DNA from: Clostridium sp. CS001
GTDB lineage: Bacteria; Bacillota; Clostridia; Clostridiales; Clostridiaceae
Length of the DNA stretch: 64,000 bases
Assembly: GCF_020443565.1 (NCBI RefSeq)
Contig: NZ_JAIZZN010000008.1
Location: 62,001 to 126,000 of the forward strand
Reading direction: 5' to 3'
Below, in pieces: positions 17,153 to 26,984 of the stretch. Position 1 is the first letter of the stretch, and every line of letters begins with the position of its first letter. The translations under genes were made by a program, and so were the position numbers. Below the pieces are notes generated by a model. That model worked only from the letters and a program-made list of their open reading frames with translations. It had not been told where the DNA came from and did no database searches.

Positions 17153-19531
17153 ATGAAAATTCCGGTTAAATGGCTTGAGGATTATGTAGATATAAATATT
17201 TCACCAAAGGAGCTGGGTGACAAATTAACTATGACTGGTTCAAAAGTGGAATCAGTTATAATTTCAGGGGCTGAAATCGAAAATGTTGTTACGGGGAAAA
17301 TAATTAAAATTGAAAAACACCCAGATGCGGATGCATTAGTTGTATGTCAGGTAAATATAGGACTTGATGAACCAATACAAATAGTTACTGCAGCTACAAA
17401 TATGAAAGAGCAAGATATTATTCCAGTGGCACTTCATGGGTCAAGTTTACATGGTGGATTAAAAATAAAAAAAGGTAAGCTTCGTGGTATAACTTCAAAT
17501 GGAATGTTCTGCTCTGAGGAAGAACTTGGTATTGCAGGGGATGAACCTGTTCATGGACTGATGATACTTCCAGAGGATACGATTATTGGGAAAGATATAA
17601 AAGAAGTTTTAAACCTTCAAAGTGTGTTAATAGATTTTGAGATAACTTCAAACAGGGCAGATTGCATGAGTGTTCTAGGAATTGCTAGAGAAACTGCTGC
17701 AACTTTAGGCACAGAATTTAGGAAGCCAGCCCTTGATTATAAAGCTACTTGTAGCGAGAATGTGGAGGATATTTATAAGGTTCATATTAAAGATGAACTT
17801 TGCAGAAGATATATGTTAAAAGGTATAAAAAATGTAAAGATAGAGCCCTCTCCGCAATGGATGCAGGAAAGATTATTAGAAGCTGAGATTAGGCCTATAA
17901 ATAATATAGTTGATATTACAAACTTTGTTATGTTAGAACTTGGTCAGCCAATGCACGCATTTGATGCAAGACAAATTAGCACTAATAATATAGTGGTTGA
18001 AAGAGCTCATGATAAAGAAAAATTTACTACCTTAGATGAGGTAGAAAGAGATTTAGATGAAACTATGTTAAATATTAAAGATGGAGATAGAACTATAGGA
18101 CTTGCAGGTATAATGGGAGGCTTAAATTCCGAGATCAAAGACGACAGTACTAGCATAGTATTTGAGAGTGCAAACTTTGATGGAGTTAATATAAGACTAT
18201 CTTCTAAAAAATTACGTTTAAGAACTGAGGCATCTTCAAAGTTTGAAAAAGATCTAGACCCTAATCTAGCTGAAATGGCAATAAGTAGAGCATGTCATTT
18301 AGTAGAGGAGTTAGGTGCAGGTGAAATAATGGAAGGATGTATAGATGTATATCCAATTAAGAGGCAGTCTCATACTTTAACAGTAGATGCAAATTGGATT
18401 AATAGTTTTCTAGGAACTGAAATATCCAAGGGTGATATGAAAAAATACCTTGATAGATTAGAATTGTCTACAGAGATAAAAGGCGATGATTTACTTATAC
18501 AAGTGCCTACATTTAGAAGTGATATGAACATCAGAGAAGATGTGGCAGAAGAAATAGCTAGAATATATGGCTATGATAATATACCATCTACTACGCCTAA
18601 ATGTGAAACTTCAAAAAGTGGGAAAAGTGATAAACAAAAGTTAGACGATAAAGTAGTGCTTTCTTTAACTTCCAATGCTCTTAATCAATCTATTAGCTAT
18701 TCATTTGTAAGTCCTAAAGTATTTGATAAGATTTTAGTACCAGAAGATAGTAGTCTTAGGAAGGTAGTGACAATAAGGAATCCTTTGGGAGAAGATTACA
18801 GTATAATGAGAACTACCACTATATCCTCTATGATGGAATCTTTATCAAGGAATTATTCAAGAAGTAATGAAGAAGCTAGATTATTTGAAATAGGGAAGGT
18901 TTATATACCAAATGAGGATGAGAATAAGCTTCCAGAAGAAAGAAATATAGTAACCATAGGAATGTATGGAAATGTTGATTACTTGGATTTAAAAGGTGTT
19001 GTGGAAAATGTATTAGATATTTTAGGAATAACAAATTCATCATTTAGAAGAGAGAATGAAAATCCAACTTATCATCCTGGAAAAACTTCAAGTCTATATA
19101 TAAAACGAGACTTTATAGGCACAGTTGGAGAAATTCATCCTAGCGTTTCTGAGAACTATGGTGTAGAACAAAGATGTTATATAGCAGAGCTAAACTTAGA
19201 TATGTTATATAAATATGCAGAATTAAATAAAAAATACAAAGCACTTCCGAGGTTTCCAGCTGTAACTAGAGATATTGCCCTGATAGTTGAAGATGCAATT
19301 TTAGTGCAGGACATTGAAGATATAATTGTGAAGCAAGGTGGTAATATTGTAGAAAGTGCTAAGCTATTTGATGTATATAAAGGTTCGCAAATAGCTGAAG
19401 GTAAAAAGAATGTGGCTTATGCTATAGTATATAGACGTGAAGATAGAACATTAAAGGACGAAGAAGTAAATAAAGTACATGATAAAATATTAAGATCGCT
19501 GGAACATAAGTTAGGTGCAGAACTTAGATAA
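17153..19531 (+). CDS. pheT: Phenylalanyl-tRNA synthetase beta subunit
   Basis: 792 residues from ATG 17153, with AGGAGG eight bases before; upstream in-frame codons lack a ribosome site. Domains in order: N-terminal OB/EMAP-like tRNA-binding domain (about 38-150), B3/B4 editing domain (about 210-390), B5, the catalytic-like core, and the C-terminal FDX-ACB anticodon-binding domain ([17 protein letters not shown] to the end). It edits and binds tRNA in the PheST complex. It shares the T-box leader of pheS. Confidence 0.97.
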   Translation: MKIPVKWLEDYVDINISPKELGDKLTMTGSKVESVIISGAEIENVVTGKIIKIEKHPDADALVVCQVNIGLDEPIQIVTAATNMKEQDIIPVALHGSSLHGGLKIKKGKLRGITSNGMFCSEEELGIAGDEPVHGLMILPEDTIIGKDIKEVLNLQSVLIDFEITSNRADCMSVLGIARETAATLGTEFRKPALDYKATCSENVEDIYKVHIKDELCRRYMLKGIKNVKIEPSPQWMQERLLEAEIRPINNIVDITNFVMLELGQPMHAFDARQISTNNIVVERAHDKEKFTTLDEVERDLDETMLNIKDGDRTIGLAGIMGGLNSEIKDDSTSIVFESANFDGVNIRLSSKKLRLRTEASSKFEKDLDPNLAEMAISRACHLVEELGAGEIMEGCIDVYPIKRQSHTLTVDANWINSFLGTEISKGDMKKYLDRLELSTEIKGDDLLIQVPTFRSDMNIREDVAEEIARIYGYDNIPSTTPKCETSKSGKSDKQKLDDKVVLSLTSNALNQSISYSFVSPKVFDKILVPEDSSLRKVVTIRNPLGEDYSIMRTTTISSMMESLSRNYSRSNEEARLFEIGKVYIPNEDENKLPEERNIVTIGMYGNVDYLDLKGVVENVLDILGITNSSFRRENENPTYHPGKTSSLYIKRDFIGTVGEIHPSVSENYGVEQRCYIAELNLDMLYKYAELNKKYKALPRFPAVTRDIALIVEDAILVQDIEDIIVKQGGNIVESAKLFDVYKGSQIAEGKKNVAYAIVYRREDRTLKDEEVNKVHDKILRSLEHKLGAELR

Positions 19532-19540
19532 AAGCTTTAA

Positions 19541-19572
19541 ACTAAGCTCCTTTAGAAATAAGGGAGCTTAGT
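19541..19572 (+). terminator. Hairpin after pheT
   Basis: ACTAAGCTCC (19541-19550) pairs with GGAGCTTAGT (19563-19572). The tail is only TATATAA, so termination may be partial. Confidence 0.6.
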
Positions 19573-19713
19573 TATATAAGGAATTAGTTTAAATAGGTAA
19601 TGGGAAAGTATACTATTTATTTTATTTCCTATATAATTTGGAAGTATTGGTTTTATTAAAAGCCATATTGTGGTACAATGATGATAACTAATCTGTCTAA
19701 GAGGGTGTTTTAG

Positions 19714-20313
19714 ATGAACGTTGTAACAATAAAGATAAACGGTATTGAATATAATTTAAAAGGTGAAGAAAGAGAAGAATACTTACATATGGTAGCTAGT
19801 TATGTTGATAAGAAGATAAAGAACATAATGGGCAATAATGAGAAACTCAGCACTTCTTCAGCAGCAATTTTGACAGCTTTAAATTTAGGAGATGATATGT
19901 TCAAAAGCAATTCCATTGCAAAGACGCTTTCAAGTAAGGTTGAATCCTTAGAAAAACGTGATAAAGAATTGACTGAGCAATTGGAAGGTTTAAAAAAGCA
20001 GTTAAATAATATGGAAGCATATAACCAAGAACTACTCTCTAAGTGTAAAAACATAGAAAATAGTGAGTATGCAAAAACCTTAGAAAAAGAAAATGTAAAG
20101 ATAAAAGAAGAATTATATGCTATTCAAGAATCTACAAAGGCTTCTATCGAAGAAAATAAGGTTATAAAGATAGAAAATAAAGAAATGAAATTTAAGCTTC
20201 AGTCTTCAAAGTACAAAATAATTGATTTGCAAAACAAGTTAATAGAATATCAAATTAGTTTAACAAAGCAGAAGAAGATGAATAATGCACTTTTAACTTC
20301 AGATAAGAAATAA
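19714..20313 (+). CDS. zapA: Cell division protein ZapA, long coiled-coil form
   Basis: 199 residues. The N-terminal 85 match ZapA: VVTIKINGIEYNLKGEEREEYLHMVASYVDKKI then the SSAAILTALNLGDD helix. ZapA bundles FtsZ at the division site. The rest is one long charged coiled coil (about residues 70-195), making the protein about twice the length of Bacillus ZapA; this longer form is common in clostridia. The gene follows pheT as in many Firmicutes but has its own upstream region (TATTGG..TACAAT near 19645-19680). Confidence 0.88.
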   Translation: MNVVTIKINGIEYNLKGEEREEYLHMVASYVDKKIKNIMGNNEKLSTSSAAILTALNLGDDMFKSNSIAKTLSSKVESLEKRDKELTEQLEGLKKQLNNMEAYNQELLSKCKNIENSEYAKTLEKENVKIKEELYAIQESTKASIEENKVIKIENKEMKFKLQSSKYKIIDLQNKLIEYQISLTKQKKMNNALLTSDKK

Positions 20314-20342
20314 AAATTATTTTATAAAGCACAACTAAAAAG

Positions 20343-20363
20343 TCGCCTAAAGGCGATTTTTTT
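20343..20363 (+). terminator. Terminator after zapA
   Basis: TCGCC (20343-20347) and GGCGA (20352-20356), loop TAAA, followed by T8. Confidence 0.85.
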
Positions 20364-20392
20364 AATTGAAATAATATGTTGATTTCACAATA

Positions 20393-20416
20393 GTTTATGC
20401 ATTATTATGCATAAAC
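20393..20416. promoter_or_regulatory. ARG-box-like operator 1
   Basis: A perfect 24-bp palindrome with arms GTTTATGCAT and ATGCATAAAC. The core TGCATTATTATGCA resembles ArgR/AhrC boxes. It lies about 120-150 bp upstream of the promoter at 20536, as the remote operator of an ArgR pair often does. Confidence 0.55.
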
Positions 20417-20535
20417 ATGAGCTGTTCTAAAAAATGCATTAAATACTTAATTTAACTATAATGATTAGAAAACGTTTGCAATGCAAGCTTAAAGAAAATA
20501 TATAAAAAAACACTCGAAAATATTACAAAAAAGTA

Positions 20536-20567
20536 TTGCATGATTATGCAAAAAGATGTATTATAAT
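20536..20567 (+). promoter_or_regulatory. Promoter and overlapping ARG-box-like operator 2
   Basis: The perfect palindrome TTGCAT-GATT-ATGCAA (20536-20551) overlaps the -35 (TTGCAT); the -10 is TATTAT at 20559-20564 (17-bp gap), merging into TATAAT. A repressor bound here would block RNA polymerase. ArgR with arginine is the natural candidate for an amino-acid importer. Confidence 0.55.
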
Positions 20568-20597
20568 AGCAGTAATATATACGAGGAGGAATAAAAA

Positions 20598-21422
20598 ATG
20601 AAAAGTAATAATAGTAAAAAAATAATTAGTATAATAATGACTGGTTTAATAGCAATAGGACTATCGGGATGCTCAGGAACTAAGACAGAAAACGTATCAG
20701 CTAAGGTTTCAATGGTGGACAAACTCAAGGAAAAAGGAAAAATAGTTATAGGCACATGTGCAGATTATCCACCCTATGAATTTCATAAATCAATTGATGG
20801 TAAGGACACAATTGTGGGATTTGACATAGATATAGCAAAAGAAATTGCAAAAGACCTAGGTGTTGAGATTGAAATAAAGGATATGAAGTTTGACGGATTA
20901 ACTGCAGCACTTGAAACAGGAAATATAGACCTTATTGCAGCAGGAATGAATCCTACAGAGGAAAGAAAAAAGAATGTAGATTTTTCTAAAATTTATTATA
21001 CAGCAGTTCAATGTGTTGTTGTAAGAGCTGGGGATGAAGCTACAATTAAATCCTTAGAAGATTTAAAAGGTAAAAAGGTAGGAGTTCAGAAAGGTACAGT
21101 TCAAGAGGAATTAGCAACTGAGCAACTTGCAACTTCAGAAATAAAACCACTTGGAAAAGTATCAGACCTTATGCTTTCTTTAAGTACTAAAAAGGTAGAT
21201 GCAGTAATTGTTGAATTACCTGTTGCTAAGGCATACGTGGCGCAAAATTCAGATTTAGCATTAACAAAAGCGCAGATTAAAGCTAAAGAAGAAGGCTCGG
21301 CTCTAGCAGTTAAAAAAGGAAATGAAGATTTAATAAAATTCTTAAATACTAGCATAGATAGATTGATCAATGAAAAAACTATTGATAAATTTGTTGCAGA
21401 TGCAAATAACATTACAGAGTAG
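20598..21422 (+). CDS. Amino-acid ABC transporter substrate-binding lipoprotein
   Basis: 274 residues. A lipoprotein signal ends in GLSGCS (lipidated Cys at 25). The family 3 solute-binding pattern is clear: GTCADYPPYEFH, GFDIDIAKEIAKDLGVEIEIKDMKFDGLTAALETGNIDLIAAGMN and TEERKKNVDFS. Such proteins bind polar amino acids outside the membrane. Two ARG-box-like palindromes upstream suggest arginine or a related basic amino acid, but this is inference. The permease and ATPase genes follow directly in the same direction. Confidence 0.93.
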   Translation: MKSNNSKKIISIIMTGLIAIGLSGCSGTKTENVSAKVSMVDKLKEKGKIVIGTCADYPPYEFHKSIDGKDTIVGFDIDIAKEIAKDLGVEIEIKDMKFDGLTAALETGNIDLIAAGMNPTEERKKNVDFSKIYYTAVQCVVVRAGDEATIKSLEDLKGKKVGVQKGTVQEELATEQLATSEIKPLGKVSDLMLSLSTKKVDAVIVELPVAKAYVAQNSDLALTKAQIKAKEEGSALAVKKGNEDLIKFLNTSIDRLINEKTIDKFVADANNITE

Positions 21423-21511
21423 GATAATTTAAAATTAAACTAGTATAGTGAATAGATATTTTAAAGATACTAAAGACAATAAAATCATTTAAGTTATAGG
21501 GAGAATAGAGT

Positions 21512-22162
21512 ATGGATTTTTCATTTTTAAGCCAATATTACATGTTTTTTATAAATGGTGCTAAGTTTACGTTAATAATTGCATTTTTCTCAGTACTTTT
21601 AGGAGTTATAGGTGGGACTATTTTTGCATTAATGAAAATATCCAGAAATGTGATTTTAAACATGATTGCATCAACATATGTTGAAATTATTAGGGGAACT
21701 CCACTTCTGGTTCAATTATATATTATTTTTTATGGGTTACCTTATATCGGAATAGAACTACCGGATATGGCAGCAGGTATTTTTGCACTTTCTATTAATA
21801 GTTCAGCTTATGTAGCTGAAATTATCCGTGGTGGTATAAATGCTATTGATAAGGGACAAATGGAAGCTGCTAGGTCGCTAGGTATGTCATATAATAGGGC
21901 TATGCTAAATATTATAATTCCTCAGGCAGTTAAGAATATAATACCTGTGCTAGGAAATGAATTTATAGTAATCATTAAGGAGTCTTCTATAGTTTCGGTA
22001 ATAGGAATTCATGAGTTATCTTATAATGCAGATACGGTAAGAGGAAATATATTCAAACCTTTTGAACCATTACTAGTTTCAGCTTTTATATACTTTATTA
22101 TGACATTTACACTTTCAAAGTTTATGAAACGTGTTGAAGAGAGGATGAATATTAATGATTAA
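21512..22162 (+). CDS. Amino-acid ABC transporter permease (HisM/GlnP type)
   Basis: 216 residues with about five membrane helices. The family loop [20 protein letters not shown] near residues 59-78 and the EAA motif [35 protein letters not shown] (about 123-157) are clear; the EAA loop docks on the ATPase. It builds the channel for the binding protein encoded upstream. GGGAGAA precedes the ATG. Its last codons overlap the ATPase start by eight bases. Confidence 0.94.
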   Translation: MDFSFLSQYYMFFINGAKFTLIIAFFSVLLGVIGGTIFALMKISRNVILNMIASTYVEIIRGTPLLVQLYIIFYGLPYIGIELPDMAAGIFALSINSSAYVAEIIRGGINAIDKGQMEAARSLGMSYNRAMLNIIIPQAVKNIIPVLGNEFIVIIKESSIVSVIGIHELSYNADTVRGNIFKPFEPLLVSAFIYFIMTFTLSKFMKRVEERMNIND

Positions 22163-22877
22163 AGTTTGCAACTTAAAAAAAAGTTTTGGGAAATTAGAAG
22201 TGCTTAAAGGCATTGATCTTCATGTGGAAAAAGGAGAAGTTATGGTAGTTATTGGACCTAGTGGTTCTGGTAAAAGCACATTTTTAAGGTGCCTTAACTT
22301 ACTTGAACAGCCTACTTCTGGTGAAATATATTTTCAAGAGGTTTCAATAACGAGTAAACATAATAATATTGATGCACAAAGGCAAAAGATGGGCATGGTA
22401 TTTCAGCAATTTAATTTATTTCCACATATGACAATATTAGAAAATATAACCTTTTCACCAATAAAGGTTAAAAAAATCTCAAAAGAAACTGCAGAAAAAC
22501 TAGCTTTTGAACTTCTTAAAAAGGTTGGACTTAGCGATAAAGCTGATAGTTACCCAGCGCAATTATCAGGAGGACAGAAACAAAGGATTGCAATTATAAG
22601 AGCTCTTGCAATGAAACCAGATGTAATGCTTTTTGATGAACCAACCTCTGCTTTAGATCCTGAAATGGTAGGAGAAGTGCTTGAAGTTATGAAGGACTTA
22701 GCTATGGAAGGGATGACTATGATAGTTGTAACTCATGAAATGGGATTTGCTAAAGAAGTAGGAAGCAGAGTAATATTTATGGATGATGGAGCTATTTTAG
22801 AAGACGGAACCCCTAAAGAAGTCTTTAATAACCCCACTAATCAGCGAACAAAGGAATTTTTAGCAAAAGTTTTATAA
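22155..22877 (+). CDS. Amino-acid ABC transporter ATPase (GlnQ/ArtM type)
   Basis: 240 residues, typical for the family. Walker [10 protein letters not shown] (residues 33-41), Q-loop [12 protein letters not shown], signature [15 protein letters not shown], Walker [17 protein letters not shown] and switch VTHEMGFA. It powers the importer formed with the two genes upstream. Translation is coupled to the permease by an 8-base overlap. The unit ends in a strong terminator at 22902. Confidence 0.95.
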   Translation: MIKVCNLKKSFGKLEVLKGIDLHVEKGEVMVVIGPSGSGKSTFLRCLNLLEQPTSGEIYFQEVSITSKHNNIDAQRQKMGMVFQQFNLFPHMTILENITFSPIKVKKISKETAEKLAFELLKKVGLSDKADSYPAQLSGGQKQRIAIIRALAMKPDVMLFDEPTSALDPEMVGEVLEVMKDLAMEGMTMIVVTHEMGFAKEVGSRVIFMDDGAILEDGTPKEVFNNPTNQRTKEFLAKVL

Positions 22878-22901
22878 AAACTATATATATAATTAAAAAG
22901 G

Positions 22902-22934
22902 TGACCTCTGCATTGTTGGCAGAGGTCATTTTTT
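22902..22934 (+). terminator. Terminator of the amino-acid importer operon
   Basis: TGACCTCTGC (22902-22911) and GCAGAGGTCA (22919-22928), followed by T6. Confidence 0.95.
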
Positions 22935-23102
22935 ATATTACTTTGGTATCTAAATTTAATTTGCGAACATTAATAATGTAGCACCTATCTTAAGAAAAAA
23001 CTTAATCATTTACTTAGTATAATTTCCTGTAGTATTATAGAGTTACAACTATTGATTAATTTGTGAGAATCATAATAATATCAGTTGATAAGGGGGAAAT
23101 AT

Positions 23103-24734
23103 ATGAGAAAACAATCTTTTAAAAAGGTGAACAAGTTTCAAAGAGTATTAAGCATATTCTTAATATTGTTATTTCTAAATCCTATATATACAAAAGTACA
23201 AGCCCAGCCTAGTATACTTGAAGAAGGTAGGATAGTTTTAAAAAACAATTACGTAAACACAGTGTCAGACTATGTATTAGGTGCAACAGATTTAAATGAA
23301 ATGATTAAGAGGCTTAATGACCCTTATTCAGATTATTTTACAAAGCAGGAGTATTCAGAGTTTATAGATAGTATAAACAATACATTTTATGGAATAGGTG
23401 TTGGTATTGATATAGTTCCACAAGGTGTTAGGGTAACTAAGGTTTTTGAGAATTCTCCAGCATTTGAGGCTGAACTTAAACCGGGAGATATTATTGTACA
23501 AGCAGCTAACAAGAACTTAGCCGGTCTTTCTTCTGAGGAGGCAACAAAATATATAAAGGGTGAAGCTGGTAGCTATGTGAAAATAGTAGTGCATAGAAAT
23601 ACGGAAATACTTGATTTTAATATTCAACGTAGAGAAATAAAAGTGGCAACAGTGACAAGTGAAATGCAAGCAGGGAAAGCAGCATATATATCTATTTCAT
23701 CTTTTGGAGGGGAGACTTCTGATTTGTTTTCTGCAGAATTAAAGAAAATGGAGGGATTAGGAGCTAATAGCTACATTATAGATCTTAGAAATAATGGTGG
23801 TGGATATATGAGTGCAGCGTTAGATATAGCGGGTCATTTTATCGGCAATTCTACTGCGATTACCGTGGAGGATAAATCACAAAGTAAGTTAAAATATAAA
23901 GCTGTTGATCATGGAAAAGTAATAGATAAACCTGTTATATTTTTGATAAATGAGTATTCTGCTAGTGCATCAGAAATATTAGCAGCTGCTGTTAAGGACT
24001 ATAATAAAGCTGTTTTTGTAGGCACAACAACCTATGGAAAGGGTGTTGCACAACAAATGTTCTCATTGTCTGATGGTAGCTTCCTTAAGATTACCACTGA
24101 GAAATTTTTCTCGCCATATGGAAATATAATCCATAAGACTGGTGTATTTCCCGATTTTGAAGTTAAGGATAAAGGAATTGACTCCTTGAAGGTCGCTAAC
24201 CTGCTTTTGAGTGGTACAAGCTTACAGGAAGATAAAAGAGGATATATGAGAATTGACCTAGATGGAAGAGAATTTTATATTAATCTTGAAGTGGCTAGAA
24301 GTGAGGAATATTGGAATACATATACTTACATACTGAGTAAAAGTATTACTGATAATGCCTACTTAGGAACTAATCAGGGATGGAGAAAAGCAACTAAAGA
24401 AGAGTTAACTAATGGGAGAATTCATCTCTTTTATAATTACAAGGTTTTAAGTGATTTAAAAAAGGATATAAATGCAGATAAACATTTTAAGATTAACTTT
24501 AACGGACCTGTGGATTTGTCAAGTATAAGGTCACAAGGAATTGAACTTATAGCTGAGGATACTGGAAAAAGGATTGCAATAAAATTAGAGGTTAATAATA
24601 ATACAGTTATTGCAACGCCAATAGAGCAACTAGAAAAAGGGCGAACATACTATGTAGTAGTTAATGATAATATATGCAATGCAAATGGAAATAAAATAAA
24701 ACAAGGCACTTTAATTAAGTATTTAGTACCATAA
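23103..24734 (+). CDS. C-terminal processing protease (S41/CtpA family) with an extra Ig-like domain
   Basis: 543 residues from ATG 23103 (AAGGGGG at about -8; an upstream in-frame TTG overlaps that site). N-terminal signal or anchor (FQRVLSIFLILLFLNPIYTKVQA), PDZ domain (about 95-170; GIGVGIDIVPQGVRVTKVFENSPAFEAELKPGDII), then the S41 fold with Ser in YSASASEI (S290) and Lys in TYGKG (K313). The final 90 residues (from KHFKINFNGPVDLSSI) look like an SbsA/Big_5-type Ig-like domain, beyond the normal CtpA end. It should cut C-termini of exported proteins outside the membrane. Confidence 0.88.
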   Translation: MRKQSFKKVNKFQRVLSIFLILLFLNPIYTKVQAQPSILEEGRIVLKNNYVNTVSDYVLGATDLNEMIKRLNDPYSDYFTKQEYSEFIDSINNTFYGIGVGIDIVPQGVRVTKVFENSPAFEAELKPGDIIVQAANKNLAGLSSEEATKYIKGEAGSYVKIVVHRNTEILDFNIQRREIKVATVTSEMQAGKAAYISISSFGGETSDLFSAELKKMEGLGANSYIIDLRNNGGGYMSAALDIAGHFIGNSTAITVEDKSQSKLKYKAVDHGKVIDKPVIFLINEYSASASEILAAAVKDYNKAVFVGTTTYGKGVAQQMFSLSDGSFLKITTEKFFSPYGNIIHKTGVFPDFEVKDKGIDSLKVANLLLSGTSLQEDKRGYMRIDLDGREFYINLEVARSEEYWNTYTYILSKSITDNAYLGTNQGWRKATKEELTNGRIHLFYNYKVLSDLKKDINADKHFKINFNGPVDLSSIRSQGIELIAEDTGKRIAIKLEVNNNTVIATPIEQLEKGRTYYVVVNDNICNANGNKIKQGTLIKYLVP

Positions 24735-24811
24735 AGTAACAAGTTATCGTTAAAAGTTTTATTAAATTCTAAAATTTAAAAAAAATATATAAAGCTAAAT
24801 ATCTAAATATG

Positions 24812-24855
24812 AAAGACACACAATTTTTTTTGAAATTGTGTGTCTTTTTTTATTA
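24812..24855 (+). terminator. Terminator after the S41 protease gene
   Basis: AAAGACACACAATTT (24812-24826) and AAATTGTGTGTCTTT (24833-24847) form a 15-bp stem followed by a T tract. Confidence 0.92.
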
Positions 24856-24900
24856 GTCAGGAGACAGCTTGTGGATGTGGATAAAATCTATATGCGCTAG

Positions 24901-24945
24901 AGGTTGTCACTTTTGCCACGTGCCACGTGGGTGGCACTTAAACCT
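24901..24945. repeat. GC-rich REP-like palindrome
   Basis: Nested palindromes in otherwise AT-rich DNA: CCACGT/ACGTGG (24916-24921 with 24925-24930) inside TGCCAC/GTGGCA (24914-24919 with 24931-24936), flanked by AGGT and ACCT. The composition is unlike the surroundings and resembles REP units mobilised by REP-associated tyrosine transposases. No such transposase is in this window. The remainder of 24856-25193 shows no supported gene. Confidence 0.45.
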
Positions 24946-25193
24946 AAAATAAAAATTAAATGCATAACGGTAAGAGTTCAGAATATTATAAGAATGCTCA
25001 TAATTCTACAAAACACTAAAAAATCAGAAGGAAATAGAAGTCGAAGAAAAAATATTGCAATATGTAGAATAAATACTATAATTTAGTCAAGGTGCAATAA
25101 TGTTGAATTATATAATTAGTGAAACATATAATTATATAGAAGACTTATATTCAAGCCTCAAAAGTACTTATAAAATAAAAGGGGGAAAAAACA

Positions 25194-26906
25194 TTGAAAA
25201 GAAAAATTACTGGTTTTTTAAGTTTAGCTATGTCAATGACTCTACTATTTTCGGGGTGTGGTAAAGGCGGTCTTGGTGAAGGAAATAAGGATTTAAAAGC
25301 ATCAGAAGTTATAGCTTCTGTAAGTCCAGAAAAAGTACCAAATACAGCAAAGAATAGAAAAGATACTTTGATTATTGGATTTACGGCACCAGAGGGAAAA
25401 TTCAATCCTATATATTCAAGTTCAGTAGATGATAGCTATGTTACTGACTTAGTATTTGAAGGGTTAATGTCAAATGATGTACAAGGTAATCCTATAGGGC
25501 TTGTAGCTAAGAAATGGAGTATTTCAGAGGATAATAAAACATATACTTTCACTTTAAACAAAGGTATTAAATTTAGTAATGGAGAAGAATTAACTGCAAA
25601 GGATGTGGAATTTTCTTATACAGCTATCTGTGACCCAAAATATGATGGATCAAGAGCAGATTCAGTAGATAAATTGGTTGGGTACGCGGAATATAACAAA
25701 GGCGATGCTAAAACTGTTGAAGGCATAAAGGTTATAGATGACTATACAATTTCATTTACATTAACGGAAGTTAAAGCTCCGGCACTGGGTGCTGATTTTG
25801 GATATGGAATCATGTGTAAGAACTATTATGGATTTGAAAAAGGTGATACAAAAAAATTAAAAGATTTATTTTTAAAACCAATGGGCGCGGGTCCATATAT
25901 TTTCAAGGATTACAAGGCAGGTCAAGAAGCTGACTTTGAGAAAAACCCTAATTATTGGGCTGGGGAACCTAAAATTAATAAACTAATACTTAAGGTTACT
26001 AATGCTCAGACAGCTATCCAATCTTTATCCGCTGGTGAAGTAGATATTGATAGAATTGCAACATCACCAGAGAATATTCAAATGTTAAAAACTGCTGGAT
26101 TTATAGACATGCAACTTTATCCAGGGAATGGATATGGATATATGGGCTTAAACATTAAGGATGAAAAGTTTAAAGATGTGAAAGTACGCCAAGCACTTAC
26201 TTATGGATTAAATAGAAAAGGATTTATAGATGCTAGATATAAAGGATATGCTGAGATTTGCAATGCTCCAGTGTCACAAGTCTCTTGGGCATATACAGAT
26301 GATATAAAGAAATATGAATATAGTCCTGAAAAAGCAAATCAATTATTAGAAGAAGCAGGATGGCTTAAAAAAGATGATGGCTTTAGATATAAAGATGGTA
26401 AGAAATTTGAAATTCATTGGATGACTTATCAAGGAAGTAAATACGTTGAAATGTTAATTCCAATAGTAAAAGAGAATTGGAAGGCTATAGGAATAGATGT
26501 TATTCCTGAATTAATGGAATTCAACACTTTATGTACAAAAGTTTATGATGAGCAAAAATTTGAAATGTTTAATATGTCTTGGAGTTTAAGTATTGATCCG
26601 GACCCATCAGGAATATTCTCAGCTAAACAAGCAGAACTTGGTGGATATAATCCAGGAAATTGGACAAATCCAGAAAGTGAAAAATTAATGGCAGATGCTC
26701 TTAAGACTACAGATCAGAAAGAAAGAAAGAAGTTATATGATCAGTGGTTTAAACTTTTCACAGAGGAAGTTCCATATGTTTTATTAGATCAAAGTAAAGA
26801 GATGTGGGCTGTAAGCTCAAGGGTTAAAGGGATAAGCTTATCACCATATATTAAGTTTACTCAACAAATTGTAAAGGCAGAATTAACTGAACCTAAGGCT
26901 AAATAG
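25194..26906 (+). CDS. oppA: Peptide-binding lipoprotein, SBP family 5 (OppA/AppA type)
   Basis: 570 residues. TTG start with AAAAGGGGG nine bases upstream; the lipoprotein signal ends LLFSGCGKG (Cys at 22). Family 5 blocks are visible: SWSLSIDPD, the AKDVEFSYTAICDPKYDG region and VKVRQALTYGLNRKGFID. It would capture peptides for the permease encoded just downstream. It differs clearly from the first binding protein (1915-3612), so the two opp systems probably prefer different peptides. A 12-bp hairpin separates it from oppB. Confidence 0.93.
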   Translation: MKRKITGFLSLAMSMTLLFSGCGKGGLGEGNKDLKASEVIASVSPEKVPNTAKNRKDTLIIGFTAPEGKFNPIYSSSVDDSYVTDLVFEGLMSNDVQGNPIGLVAKKWSISEDNKTYTFTLNKGIKFSNGEELTAKDVEFSYTAICDPKYDGSRADSVDKLVGYAEYNKGDAKTVEGIKVIDDYTISFTLTEVKAPALGADFGYGIMCKNYYGFEKGDTKKLKDLFLKPMGAGPYIFKDYKAGQEADFEKNPNYWAGEPKINKLILKVTNAQTAIQSLSAGEVDIDRIATSPENIQMLKTAGFIDMQLYPGNGYGYMGLNIKDEKFKDVKVRQALTYGLNRKGFIDARYKGYAEICNAPVSQVSWAYTDDIKKYEYSPEKANQLLEEAGWLKKDDGFRYKDGKKFEIHWMTYQGSKYVEMLIPIVKENWKAIGIDVIPELMEFNTLCTKVYDEQKFEMFNMSWSLSIDPDPSGIFSAKQAELGGYNPGNWTNPESEKLMADALKTTDQKERKKLYDQWFKLFTEEVPYVLLDQSKEMWAVSSRVKGISLSPYIKFTQQIVKAELTEPKAK

Positions 26907-26939
26907 GTAAACAAAACTTAAATTATATTAATATATTTT

Positions 26940-26966
26940 ACTATGCTTGGCTATGCCAAGCGTAGT
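26940..26966 (+). repeat. Intercistronic hairpin between oppA and oppB
   Basis: ACTATGCTTGGC (26940-26951) pairs with GCCAAGCGTAGT (26955-26966), one G-T, loop TAT. There is no T-tract, so it more likely protects the oppA mRNA 3' end or attenuates partly, giving more binding protein than permease. Confidence 0.75.
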
Positions 26967-26984
26967 TTATAAAGGGGGATTATC

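Noticed and set aside
24904-25086. 60-residue rightward reading frame
   Set aside because: No ribosome site, begins inside the REP-like palindrome, and the basic, Ile-rich product looks like translated AT-rich DNA.
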